Part shown: positions 10,360-20,779 of the stretch, one piece after another
Position numbering within the stretch: the first letter of the stretch is position 1
Layout: each line of letters starts with the position of its first letter
Source: Trichuris trichiura
Lineage: Eukaryota > Nematoda > Enoplea > Trichinellida > Trichuridae
Length of the DNA: 64,000 bases
Assembly (NCBI GenBank): GCA_037903355.1
Contig: JBAJFE010000026.1
Coordinates: forward strand, 2,914,001-2,978,000
Reading direction: 5' to 3'
Made by a program: the position numbers and the translations under genes
Notes under the pieces: model-generated
Told to the model about the DNA's origin: nothing
The model's database searches: none
The model's input: the letters and a program-made list of their open reading frames with translations, nothing else

Positions 10360-12740
10360 CATGAATTGTTTCTTTGACATTTCAGTCCTTGACATCAGGT
10401 ATCGTTTAATGGACATTGAAGTGCCAATTTCAGTAGCTCACCAACGTTTTGAGCATTTCCTGTTTCACCTGTCAGTTCATTAATTTTGTAAGACGCAGCG
10501 TTATTTTTTGTCCAATACTGCCTGCTCCTCTTTCATGCCAAGGAGCTCTTTGTTAAAATTATTGTTAAAAATTATCTTGCAATAGACAGCAGTAAAATGC
10601 GTTATTCAGCACTGCACGAATTTGAAATTTGCACGGAGATACTGCGTGATTTGAGGAAGTTGGAATCTTTTTAATTTAGACCCCATAGCTTCCTTCAGGT
10701 AAACAGCCTGACCTGAAAGTCACACTGGATTGTAATCACCTTAGTTATATCAGCAGGAGACCCCGGTCCTTTCCATGTTTATCGGGACTACTATATTGGC
10801 TCATAAAAACATAGCTTTTGTACATAGCTACTGGGATGAACCCGACAGAATTTTACTGTTAGACTTAGATTGCTTACAGTTACTAGGACCAACGGGAAAA
10901 TCTTGTAAAACAGTTGGTGACTGCGCAGCAATATCAACGGAATAATGAGCTATTTCTGTAAAAGAACGACCATACACGCACATAATTCATGGAGATACGC
11001 CAAACAAGAGAAGTAACCGTACAGCTTTGGTGATATGCAATATGGTCATACTGATAAAGACGGAAAAGTCAGCTCCTGCTGTTCACGAGACTCCAAGGCT
11101 AAATCGCTCGCTTACCGGAGCCCACGGAGACAAAAGCGAAAATATCCCTTAGTTTTGTACTGGGAACAACAGGCTATTTGGCCGGTTTAATTACCAGGGT
11201 CCCATGATAAACCCGTTAGATTTCCCTTCTTGCAGTTTTTAGTTAGCAGTTCCTCGTAAAGTATGCCAGCTGTCAAAGACCTCATCTAAGAATCACTTTT
11301 GTTGGGTAGATTACGCGATGGGAAAACTTGTCGTTTTTTGGTTATTTTCCGATAGAACTTCCTTATTTTTTTCAGTATGAACTAATCATTTCAAGTGATA
11401 TTTACTTTTACAGCGACCTCGCAGCACTCAACATGTCCGCATCGATCGTTCCGGAGCATGTGATAGCAGCGAAACCTGAAGGAATAGCGGATGCGGTCCC
11501 AGCTGAAAAGAGTCAGTCGCAGACTTAGCCAAGTCAACCATGTTGACCGTGTCGATTTCTCCTTTGACCGGTGCGTTGGTTGCCGAATAGACACGCATTC
11601 TTGACATAATTCAAACGTTAAACAGCCGCTTATTTCATCTAGTACTAACATATCTGTTGTTTTCTGCTTCAATTTCTATACTTCGCTAACCATGCGCTGA
11701 GAGGGTTTCTTCTTTTTTCTCGCCATGTTTTCAGCGTTTCACTTCTTTCATAGCGTAAGCGATTCGTGCGTTTTGGCGAATAAATTTATTAGTCATTTTG
11801 AACGGTTTACCTTGGAGTTTTATCTTCGTTTTTCTTCGACTTACTGCTTCAAATGTTTTCACTTCAACTGTTCCCTCTCCTGTAAGATGCTACTAAATGC
11901 TTCGCAGGGGAGGCTCACACTTTTTCACATTTTTGATGGAATAAGGATCGACGGTTTCAGGTGGCAACTTATTGCTCCTATTATCATTAAACTTCGCGAT
12001 CCTTTATTTTCGATTGTGTAATAACGGCAAAACACCCTTTCGAAACAAAAGTCTAATGCAAAAAGAGTAAAATGGAGCTCTGCGAACTGCCTGCTTCCGT
12101 CCTAAGTGTCTAAATCGGCTAGTATGGTTTTATGTGGCCTGTGGATGGTTAAGAACAGCCGACGGACTCAAGGGCTGATAAAGTAACAATCGATCCTATC
12201 CGTACTGTCTTTTTTCGCTGTAGGAGCTCGTTGTATGTGCCAGCAGCGATGAAGAATGCAGCGCTCACCATATGTCGCTCAATTCCACCCCTCATTTCTG
12301 TTCGTAATCTATCTGTTTTATGTTAGCTAAAAGTGTACGCTGGCAACCCAAAGTTTCGCTTTCTCCTTCTTGTTGCACAAATAAAGTTCTTCTTTTTCGA
12401 GGTTGTCTTGGCATGAACATCCGAACGAACGGGAAAAATCCATGAAAATTTCTTACTTCTCATTTTTGTTGTTTACGTTGTGACTAATATGCAGGGCCTC
12501 TTTGACTTTTCTGAGGCAGACAAGTTTTTGGCAGTCCGTTAATCCTGAGGTCTTCATGAGAAAAAGTACGCACATGTCGTATGTTCCACGATTGTTGATG
12601 TTGCCATTACCGCTTCCACGACCGACAGAAGGCCCTTTCGTATTGGTCGATTTCTACCCGCCACAGTCTTTGCTCCATGCCCTTTCAGAGCGCTTCCATG
12701 TGTTTTCGCGTTTGCGTAGTATTGCTGCGACATGCGTGAT
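10360..12740. other. Mostly no recognisable gene; one candidate short exon
   Basis: No transposon of a known family and no long frame was recognised. At 11414-11528, after a good acceptor (ACTTTTACAG), an open stretch begins with ATG at 11432 and reads MSASIVPEHVIAAKPEG to a TAG; at 31 residues it is only a weak exon candidate. Pyrimidine-rich runs occur around 11680-11900. Confidence 0.25.
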
Positions 12741-12959
12741 ACTACCGCGTTTCTCCTATATTAAGACCAGGTCTTATATTCTATTTTCCTTCAAAAAACA
12801 AGGCAGGGCTCATTTTCCGGGGATGCCTTATATTTTCAGGTACCAAACTTTGCACCTCTTCATTTATTTATGTGCAGAAGCTCGAACGAAGCGTAAATTT
12901 AAAGGAAGAAAAATATCGAAACACCTAGAAGAACCATTAATGTAAGGTTAGAAAAATGT

Positions 12960-13790
12960 ACAAATAGCTACGTATATTCGAACACCGTCATGTCATCATT
13001 TTGTGGGACATCTTCAAACATTTTTAGATTTCTTGCGATTCAGTTTCTCGCAGGATCATTGAGCCCAGGCTCTCTCATGTCTTGCAATAGAGCTCTCCTT
13101 AAACGAGCATTCCTTGTTCAAGTAGCCCGCTCACAGAGCATTGACAACACAACTGTCAGTGATTTTGTCCGATGAGTTCTTCACCCAATTCACAATGCCT
13201 TGCAACCTGGGCCTCCTAAAGTTTCCACGCTGATTTCTCTCCATTTTATTTTAAATATAGTAATTGATTTCACTGCGCAAATTTTCTTTGAATAGCTTGT
13301 TTATTCCAATACCAAGAGTCTCGAGGTAAGCAGTCATTCCTGCAGGAATCATTACCTGATCTATTCTTCTCTCTGAAAGAAAGTTCTTCATCTCTTTAGA
13401 GCAGTAAATGCTGGCTGAATCCTAGACTATCATAACTTTTTGCCATCTCGCAAAATAAGTGGCAGCATTAAGTAGACCCACTTGCTTATAAGTGACTGTG
13501 TGCACCAGGCTTTTTCGGTTTGAAGAACATAAATACCTAAAACACACCCGATTTCGTTTTTCTTTCCCTTTGTAACGATTAGAAGAAGGACTTTCTTTCC
13601 GTCCAAACGAATTGCAAAAATGCAGGTGAGGCGAGCACTTTCATAACCAGTAGAAGGAATAGAGATTAACGAGGCTTTCCAATGGTCAACGGCTGTTTGA
13701 AATCTTTGGCCCATAAACATTGCAGTTTTTCATCCATAGCGATCATGCGGGACAGTTGCTTTTTAGAAAAATCAGATCTTTCACCGCCTC
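12960..13790 (-). pseudogene. pogo-like DDE transposase, left arm
   Basis: Minus-strand remnant of a pogo/jerky-type transposase: KQLSRMIAMDEKLQ-like start near 13760, IGKPR (13670), STGYESARLTCIFAI (in another frame, 13650-13610), HTVTYKQVGLLNAATYF (13490-13450), KEMKNFLSERRIDQVMIPAGMT (13400-13330 region; NFLSERRIDQV is the clear part), LGIGINKLFKENLRSEI (13310-13260), and RLQGIVNWVKNSSDK (13210-13160). The pattern D.A..H....V..FL......V.IP.G.T..LQPLD..INKPFK is the family signature around the second and third acidic residues. Several stops; dead. Confidence 0.75.
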
Positions 13791-13839
13791 CCTTCCGCCC
13801 CCCCCCTCGGAAGTGCAGGCGGCAATATCAAAGGGCAAT

Positions 13840-14450
13840 GCGCGACGCTACTGCGGTAGGTATTTATGCTTTTTCAAACCAAAACACTCTGGTGCACACT
13901 GTCGATTTAACGACAGTCAATAAGGAAAGGGTCGATTAAGTGCTGCCACTTATTTTGTGAGGTAGCCAAAGAGGAATGATAGTCTGGGATTCAGCCGGCT
14001 TTCACCGCTCTAAAGAGATGAAGAACTTTCTTTCAGAGAGAAGAATAGATCAGGTAATAGATCAGGTAATGATTCCTGCAGGAATGACTGCCTACCTCCA
14101 GACTCTTGATATTGGAATAAACAAACCATTCAAAGACAATTTGCGCAGTGAAATCAATTACTATATTGAAAATAAAATGGAGAGAAATCAGTACGGAAAC
14201 TTTATGGGGCCCAGGTTGCAAAAAGTTGTGACTTGGGTGAAGAACACTGACAGCTAGCTGTGTTGCGAATGTTCTACGAACAGGCTACCTGGACAAGAAA
14301 TGCTCGTTCAAGAACTCTATTGCAAGACATGAAAGGCTGGGCTCATTGGTTCTGCAAGAAATGGAGTCGCAAGAAATTCAGGCCAAAATTCAGAATTCAA
14401 AAATGTATGAAGACGTCCCAAAAAATGATGGCATGACTGTGTTCGAATAA
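13840..14450 (+). pseudogene. pogo-like DDE transposase, right arm
   Basis: Plus-strand counterpart of the left arm. MIVWDSAGFHRSKEMKNF (13976 onward) keeps the Asp of the second catalytic position, then RRIDQVIDQVMIPAGMT shows a 12-bp tandem duplication of CAGGTAATAGAT type relative to the left arm, followed by TLDIGINKPFKDNLRS and PRLQKVVTWVKN. The frame stays open for 93 codons but lacks the N-terminal DNA-binding half and the first acidic residue. Downstream, CKSSIARHERLG-like sequence continues in another frame to about 14450. Confidence 0.78.
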
Positions 14451-14689
14451 ACGCAGGTATCTGTACATTTTTCCAGCCTTAGATTGATGGTTCTTCTTCT
14501 AGATGTTGCGACATTTTTCTTCTTTCAAATTTACGCCTCGTGTGGGCTTTTGCACATAAATAAATAAACAATTGTAGAGTGTGGTACCTGAAAATATAAG
14601 ACATCCTTGACAATAAGCTTACCATGTTTTTTGAAGGAAAAGTAAATATAAGACCCGGCCTTATAATAAGGGAAACACGGTATCATAAA

Positions 14690-15155
14690 ATTGTGATGAC
14701 TTACTATTGGGTTGACAAAAGCGTTGCAAGTCCCCTCCATTTTTCTTCATTATGATAAGCGTCATGTTATTTTAGCAACAATTTTTGTAATTCGTTGCCC
14801 CCCCCTATCGACAGGGGGCGTAATGAATGATGGTAGCTTGGAATCAATTCTACCTGATCTGCCTTAACGGGAATTCTAAATAAAACTAATAGCAACGCGC
14901 ATAAGAGCATAAACAGCTATAAGTTCAATCAACAGCATAGCAACAGGTCAATAGTACTTGATTATTTTACAGTGCTTTCCACACAAACTTTAATACAAAC
15001 GCATGCTACACAAAATTCGCCAACATATCTATACTATACTGCGAAATAAATAATAACGTTACAAGTGTGTATGTTAGTTTTATGAAACTGCCAACAATTA
15101 ATTTAACAAAATGAAGCCTTTAATGATAATAGACGAGGTGGCAGTACACGTAATC
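14690..15155. other. No recognisable feature
   Basis: AT-rich. A C-run (about 14798-14805) and several AATAAA-like words occur. The minus-strand exon at 15158-15299 ends just to the right, so part of this may be its 3' untranslated region. Confidence 0.3.
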
Positions 15156-15157
15156 CA

Positions 15158-15299
15158 TTAAGAGCTCATTTTACGGCTTGAAGGTCTACCTGTAGCGGAT
15201 GAACGACCTCGACCACGTCTTCCACGAGTGCCCGTTGAACGGTTGATTGCCTTAGCCTCTTCCACAACTTGAGCGATAAAATCGGTGGTTATTGCACTC
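15158..15299 (-). CDS. Candidate 3'-terminal exon with Arg/Gly-rich tail
   Basis: Minus strand, after a good acceptor (CTAATTTTTTTTAG). The exon reads SAITTDFIAQVVEEAKAI, then an RGRRGRGRSS stretch, and closes with RKMSS and TAA. The basic RG-rich C-terminus resembles tails of nuclear RNA- or chromatin-binding proteins, but the family is not recognised. The next exon to the right may end at the donor near 15356 (TTTTCAA/gtaatg); the phase is not settled. Known gene symbol cannot be given. Confidence 0.4.
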
Positions 15300-15419
15300 C
15301 TAAAAAAAATTAGTGCAATAACATACAAAAGAACACTTGTGCTATTGTCATTACTTGAAAACAAATTGATCTTTCTTTTAGCCAACTTGACGTTCCCCAG
15401 AACGCCGTTTTAGACACCT

Positions 15420-17420
15420 TAACTATAGAGCAGATGAACATTGAACCTACTTTTGAAAACGCGGTTACAGCTGTTGCTCTAATACCGTTAAACTTCGCGT
15501 TACTTATACACCTGTCGATACGGTACTCGAAAATGAGCGCATATCGTCACTTCGTTAATACGTATATCATACTGCAGCCGCACGCATTAAAAAGATTATA
15601 TGTAATATAGACATAAACGTGAAGTTTGCGCTGAAGACGGAAGCAGCGGCTTCTTGAAAGCTTCGCTCAATAAAACGACTTTACGGGCTGAACATTCCGG
15701 ACTTAAACTATGCAGTTGCAATAGCGAACACCTTATGACCGTGTAGACAGCGTGATTATAACACGCACGCATATTAGGCTGCTGGAATAAGAACTGCCGT
15801 TCTTTGTTATTTCATTTTTTGAAGTTCACTTTCAAGTAAACTTTTGTTTACTGTACAGATCGACGTATAAGACGAAAGGCAAATTTACAATCGCTTTTAT
15901 CTTATGCAAATTAATATGGTTACGCTTTAAATATGTCTTTGCATACGTTTATTGCACATTTTTTGAAGAAATAAAATACCTGCAAGATGGAATTACTCTG
16001 TTTATCCAATGTGTTCGATCCGTGCAAAAATTCACCCTGCTTTTTCCAGTTAGAGCTTTAAAAGTACAGGTTCATCAACACCGCTTAGTCGAAATTTTTT
16101 CGTGTCCTGAGCAATCTTCTGACAGCTGCAGTTTTATAGGGCGGCTGACGCTGACACTAGGAATTCAACAGCCTATTTTCGGATCCTGGCAAAATTTTTG
16201 AAATGCTGACCACACACACCTTGGCGCACTAGCACAAACAGCTAATAATCAATAGCAGCAATATGAGCAAAATTGGCATGGCAACGTTTTTGAACCTAGC
16301 AGAGAAGAGTTTTCCATGTCCGCCTCGACAGAAGATCATTCTGTGATTTGACTCATCCTAACCCTCACATTATGCTTTGCCCAAAGCTTTTCTAAAACTT
16401 ATGCTAATTTTCTAAGCTGCCTTATACGTTCTGCTTATCCCTTTTAGTACACCCATTCACGCTAATCGCGTCCGGCAGCGTTGATTCTATTGTTTCAGTC
16501 GTTTCTTCCACTGCGTTTCCGTTAAATTTAAATTGCTGAGGGAAAGAGAAGCATCATATTTACCTTTCAGCTTTGGGATTACTTCTCATCATGTACTAAA
16601 ACTTCAATAAATAAGAATGAGGAAAGCACAGGTAGCTCATCGTTAACCGACCGGTAAAAGGGTGGCGCCAAGGGGTCAACAGACCTTATACAAAAAAAAA
16701 CGTGCAATTTAACTGCTGAAACGAGATCAGCGATTGTTTGGCTGCGAAGAAATCGAGTGGATCAGAGAGCGCAAGCTCGGAACTAAAGTAGGCACAAAGT
16801 TAGGTACCTCTGCTTATACAATCGGTAGGCACTTTGGTTGATCAAGAAGTGCTGCCGACATTTCTTCTTCATGAATCGATAAATTGTCGAAGCACAAAAA
16901 TTGTAAGGTTAAGTGTTTCTTAGGCACCCTCTTTTCCGCTAAAAGCAGGCTTCTAACAGACTCGAGCTTGGCGTAATTAGATCTCTAATTGGCGACAAAT
17001 TGTACGCGAGCTCTCTCATGACAAACCAGTAGCATCTGAGTTAGGCAATATTTAGCACCTTTTCCGAGAAGCTTTTTAAAATTGTGAAAAGAATAACAAT
17101 CAGTCTTTAATTTCGAAAGCTAGAAAATGAAAGATGAACGGTCTAGCCTAAACGTAACCTGTTTTAATAGTGCTTTGTAATCAGTTAGCTAACACTTCGT
17201 AAAGGACTTAGGTTTATTAATTCTTTACTGTTTACATTGATATCGGTTAGCCACCGTTGATTTTTAAAGAAAGTCATTTAGAACACAGCAGACGAACACC
17301 TGTGCCAACAGACGGCAGCACCCGGTAAGTGTTCGTCCGTTCTGTTTTAAATGTTTTCAAAAGTCAACAATGACTATTAAGCCGTGCAATTTAAACAGTA
17401 AATAAATAAATGCATTGTAG
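15420..17420. other. No recognisable gene
   Basis: AT-rich with scattered poly-A/T, no long frames and no transposon family recognised. Around 17290-17345 the words GTTCGTC and GACGAAC form a weak inverted repeat around CACCGG-like sequence. May be intronic to either neighbour. Confidence 0.25.
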
Positions 17421-17424
17421 ATTT

Positions 17425-17574
17425 TTAAGACAGGCACGCCGGCTTGGAGGATGCACTGCGTTTTTCCGAAATAAGCAACCGTCGCACAGCATAAATAACC
17501 TCTTCTAGATCAAGAGATCGGAGAATCGAAGAGCTAATGATAATAGACGAGCTAGTTGGGCGATTACTCAGGCA
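17425..17574 (-). CDS. Candidate terminal exon, unidentified
   Basis: Minus strand after acceptor CCCGTCTTCAG. Reads CLSNRPTSSSIIISS, then LRSLDLEEVIYAVRRLL (a likely helix), and ends ACLS-TAA at 17425. Splice acceptor, helix-like composition and clean stop support a real exon; no family recognised. It may be the end of the gene whose exon lies at 19771-20032 on the same strand, with a family-A transposon in the intron between them, but that link is only inferred. Confidence 0.35.
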   Translation of the reverse strand, partial: CLSNRPTSSSIIISSSILRSLDLEEVIYAVRRLLISEKRSASSKPACLS

Positions 17575-17779
17575 CTGAAGACGGGAACACACGATTCCCA
17601 AAATCATCCCTAAATAAAAATTTCACAGGTTGAACTTCCATTTGTACATTATGCACTACCGTGTACTTTATTAATAACATGCCTTTTTGTCATACAAAAA
17701 GCGGAAAGTCATCTACCATGTGTGTAAGACCTCATAATTTTACTGTTACCAAGGCCAACTTATTTACTATGCTGAAAAT

Positions 17780-17903
17780 ATCAGAAAAACGATCAGGTCA
17801 GGGTTTCCGAGACGCCTTGTCCGATCTTCGGCGTCTACATAACACAAGTAGAAGTACTGCACGATTGCTCAAAAGAAAGATAGGAGCGATGACAAAATTT
17901 TAG
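17780..17903 (+). CDS. Candidate small exon, unidentified
   Basis: Open plus-strand stretch after AAAATATCAG reading EKRSGQGFRDALSDLRR, then HNTSRSTARLLKRKI and a TAG. Arg/Ser-rich and helix-prone, but acceptor context is weak and no partner exon is visible. Could be chance. Confidence 0.22.
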
Positions 17904-18282
17904 CTCTCAAAGGCAACGAAAACAATAAAGCACCACAAAAGCAACCGAATAAGTTAAACTGCTAAATAACGGTCAGCAAAGAAAGCCCTAGGCAACTTAT
18001 GACGACCCTTTTTTGTTCCGTAACTTGAACACTGCGAACAACAGAATTAGGCATTTCCGCTAAGACTACACAACAACAATTGCGGAAAATGTTAAGACTG
18101 TACTGATCACGTAGCTTTTTCTTACGGGTATATCGCTACACTGCTGACGACGAGTAACGGTATAGCATCCGAAAGCTCCGGCTCGTTTTTCATGTTATCA
18201 CCGGGAACCTTACCGTAAATAAAGGCTGCCTACGTGAAAACAAAATTTCATCGGTGCATGTCCGGAAATCACTGTTTCGTAA

Positions 18283-19397
18283 ATATAGGGAGTCCCCGAC
18301 GTACGATGGTTTGACAGCGGAGCATACTTGCTTTGAAATTTTGCTTTGTTGTTTGTATGTACGTGTATATAGGAAACAGCTATTGCGAGAGATTTGTGAG
18401 AGCTGATTGGAAGATTCAAGAGGCTTTGGTAGTGGCAAAGAAATTTACTGTGGATTACAGAAGAGTATAAAAACAAAAAAGGCCATTACCACCATCGCTG
18501 ACGACGGGACAAGGTTAGCCCCGAAAGCTACGAAACTGTTAAGTGTTTGTTCTGAAATTTTCCTGAATAATTGCTCATCCATCCGTCATCCTTAATAATT
18601 GCTCATCCATCTAACCCAACTACCCTTACATTTGCTTCAGTTTAATTCCAGAATCCATCAACGGGCAAGAAAACATACCCTATAAAGAAGTGATGAAAAA
18701 ACTGGTGCGTTTCTAATGCAGCCTACTCCTGGTACGTTAACAATCACCACACAGGGTACCTTCTTCCAGCTATCATTGAGTCAACCTGAGAAGGAACTTT
18801 GTGAGGTTGTCGCTAATAGCATTACTTTCTTCTTGCAAGTACTAGTTGAGCCTATTTAACGGATCAGCAAGCTCTCATGTGTGTATTTACATTATGTGTG
18901 TATTTGCCATATACGAAGGTCTGTGTTATTAACTCCAGAACAGAATTGCTGCATTATTAAAGCAGTCTTGTATGGCAATGATTTCTCTCAACTGTAACCT
19001 AATTCGAGAGTTTAGCCTCTTTAAGCCAATTTCCATGAACCCCTGACGCTCAATCGGTTCTAATATTCGGTATAGGTTCGTTACAGTTCGTCATATCCGT
19101 TTTGCTGCGACAACTTCCTATCGTGGCAGTTCGCCTTTCGTATGCTGATATCGGTTTAATACTGTACACTTCAACTTCATCTTAGTAAAAGCCTAGACCT
19201 AAACGTATATCAATGATGTCGGTGAACCAAAGTGTGGTCAACAGAGACCAATGAGAAAATCACCACTGGCAAACCATCGCCTGGGCCGTCCTGTTCAGCA
19301 TTAAGTGTACTGATTACGAGTTCCGATTTACAACGGTTTCTACTTGCGATGCAGCCCTTGGAACGAAAAGTATCCTAAGTCGGGGACTCCCTGAATA
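18283..19397 (+). mobile_element. Short TIR element, family A, copy 3 (both ends)
   Basis: Left end TAGGGAGTCCCCGACGTACG; right end GTCGGGGACTCCCTG at 19381-19395: a terminal inverted repeat of about 14 bp (AGGGAGTCCCCGAC). About 1.1 kb, non-coding. Internal blocks shared with copies 1 and 4 include AACAGAATTGCTGCATTATT (18940), CGTGGCAGTTCGCCTTTCG (19122) and CTTCAACTTCATCTTAG. Within it, from about 18496, sits a Penelope-end-like hairpin, so the copy is itself a composite. Confidence 0.65.
18490..18650 (+). repeat. Penelope-type end fragment with hammerhead-like hairpin
   Basis: CGCTGACGACGGGACAAGG followed by TTAGCCCCGAAAGCTACG matches the hairpin seen at the ends of the Penelope elements (CTGANGA, GC-rich stem, GAAAG). 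It is followed by AATTGCTCATCCATCCGTCA and a second GCTCATCCATC, the same order as at 57014-57130. Seen directly: the shared motif order; inferred: origin from a truncated Penelope terminal repeat. Confidence 0.5.
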
Positions 19398-19508
19398 AAA
19401 AATGACTGACCAATATGTGCATGTGCGAAGTCATGGATGAAAACAAGCCTTTTTATCCACTATAATTTCAAAGAGCTCAAGAAGCTTCCCGTCCCATCTT
19501 CGTAATCT

Positions 19509-19551
19509 TCAGCGCCGCTTCGCATCGAAGTTGAACCACAGGTTTTGGAAG
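19509..19551 (-). CDS. Possible terminal exon of the 19.77-20.03 kb gene
   Basis: After acceptor TATTCTTACAG on the minus strand, joining in phase 2 to the exon at 19771-20032 gives FQNLWFNFDAKRR and TGA. The phase fits and the acceptor is good, but the exon is only 43 bp and is not otherwise supported. Confidence 0.3.
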
Positions 19552-19770
19552 CTGTAAGAATAGTAATGAAAACCGATTAAGTGGCCCTTACTTATATTGA
19601 CCACTATGGACATTCATCTGTTGAGAGGAGACTTTTATTTTTATGCACTGACCTTTTTGACAAATGTAGTCACCGAAAGATTGATGAAAACGCGCAGGGA
19701 CACACCACGAAAACATCCGTCAAAAATAATTTCATCGAAATAACAGTCTATTACATTGTAAAATCTTTAC

Positions 19771-20032
19771 CTTAAATTAGTGTCCACTTGTGCAGATATT
19801 TCTTGCAAGGCCTTGTTAAACTTATCAATCGAACGCTCGAGATATTCCATTGTGGGAGAAACCCAAAGAACAGGTTCACCTTTTCCATTCTCCAAATTAC
19901 TACTTACGAGGAGCTTCCGCAACATCTCAAAACCGCCACATGCTTTCAAATACACTTCACTCAGCCTGACTGGTGAGAACGTCGTTTCGGTACTTTCATC
20001 TCCGACTTCTTCCATCATGCACACAAAGCCTA
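19771..20032 (-). CDS. Internal exon of an unidentified gene
   Basis: Minus strand, bounded by an acceptor (AATTTATACAG) and a donor (TTTAAG/gtaaag), fully open for 262 bp. Reads GFVCMMEEVGDESTETTF, LSEVYLKACGGFEMLRK, LWVSPTMEYLERSID and FNKALQEISAQVDTNL. Both splice sites plus acidic, helix-rich composition make this one of the stronger anonymous exons in the window. No domain recognised. Entry needs a phase-1 donor upstream (to the right), which I did not find. Confidence 0.5.
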
Positions 20033-20209
20033 CTGTATAAATTTCAGTTCACAGGTATTTAGCCCACCACTGATTAAAATGCGTCTCGCTTAATGTATGG
20101 TAATGGAAATGTTTATCAAACAAAAACTAAAAAAGCCTTTCCTATTCCGTGCACACCAGGCTTAGTGTATGCGGAGGTTATCATGAGATGTACGCTTCTT
20201 TCACGTTAT

Positions 20210-20395
20210 CCGTTGAAAGCAACAGCCTCCACGCACGTTCGAGAGATGCTGTCTGCAGTTTTTGTGTAGTTCTTTATGAAAAATGCAATATTGCGCTGTA
20301 AGCGAGCAGCTGTCGTATTCAGAGCATTTCCAGCAACGTTTAAATAATAGGAAATAGTGGCTGTTCGGCGAGAAAAACGTGTTAGTTTTGCTTTT
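20210..20395 (-). CDS. Possible exon, frame unclear
   Basis: Two overlapping minus-strand frames are open after the acceptor GACTCATACAG (20.39 kb). One reads TISYYLNVAGNALNTT, LQRNIAFFIKNYTKTA and VEAVAFNG then TAA and looks protein-like; the other reads KSKTNTFFSPNSHYFLLF. The first has no in-phase acceptor that I can defend. A donor-like AAAAG/gtaaac lies upstream at about 20455. Listed because of composition only. Confidence 0.22.
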
Positions 20396-20629
20396 CACTG
20401 TATGAGTCGCAACGTTTTTAACTTCCAGTAGAACAAACCGGCAACTTCTTGTTTACCTTTTAAATGACTGTATGTTAGCAGGCAATTTGTTACGTATAGT
20501 ATGACAAACCTGCGTTCCTTGTTTACCTTTCTGAGTTACCGTATGTTTGCGCGCAGATTCAAAACAAGATTCCTAAGCACTAGGTTCTTCATAACAGAGC
20601 GATGGGTCTTCATTTCTGTACATTGATCT

Positions 20630-20775
20630 TTCTTCGGCTTTTCCCCGTTTGTTTTGTATCTGTTATCTGTAAAAAACCTGGGCAAACGCTCTAGCAACGA
20701 TTGGATGAGCAAGTTGCTAGAAAATTAACAAAAAACGAACATACGTATCCTCCGGGACACTAGTTCCGTCGGCAA
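20630..20775 (-). repeat. Penelope-type end fragment
   Basis: On the minus strand this carries the decayed hairpin GCCGACGGAACTAGTG with TCCCGGAGGA, then TTGCTCATCCAATCGTTG, then ACAGATAACAGATACAAAAC and AACGGGGAAAAGCCGAAG. The same order (hairpin, CTCATCCAT.CGTTGG, ACAGAT, CGGGAAAAGCCG) occurs at 57014-57200 plus, and in part at 63750-63860 minus. Confidence 0.5.
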
Positions 20776-20779
20776 CGTA

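Larger units (their letters stand above)
12745..14680. mobile_element. pogo-like transposon in foldback (inverted duplicate) form
   Basis: Left end after TA: CCGCGTTTCTCCTATATTAA; right end before TA: CCTTATAATAAGGGAAACACGG. The complements match (CCG(T/C)GTTTC.CCT.AT). Subterminal blocks are also mirrored (AAGACCAGGTCTTATATT versus AAATATAAGACCCGGCCTTA; CATTTATTTATGTGCA versus TGCACATAAATAAATA). Both arms contain the same transposase C-terminal half, in opposite directions and meeting near 13.8 kb. The element thus looks like one transposon end-duplicated as a palindrome with a spacer of about 100 bp. Confidence 0.8.
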
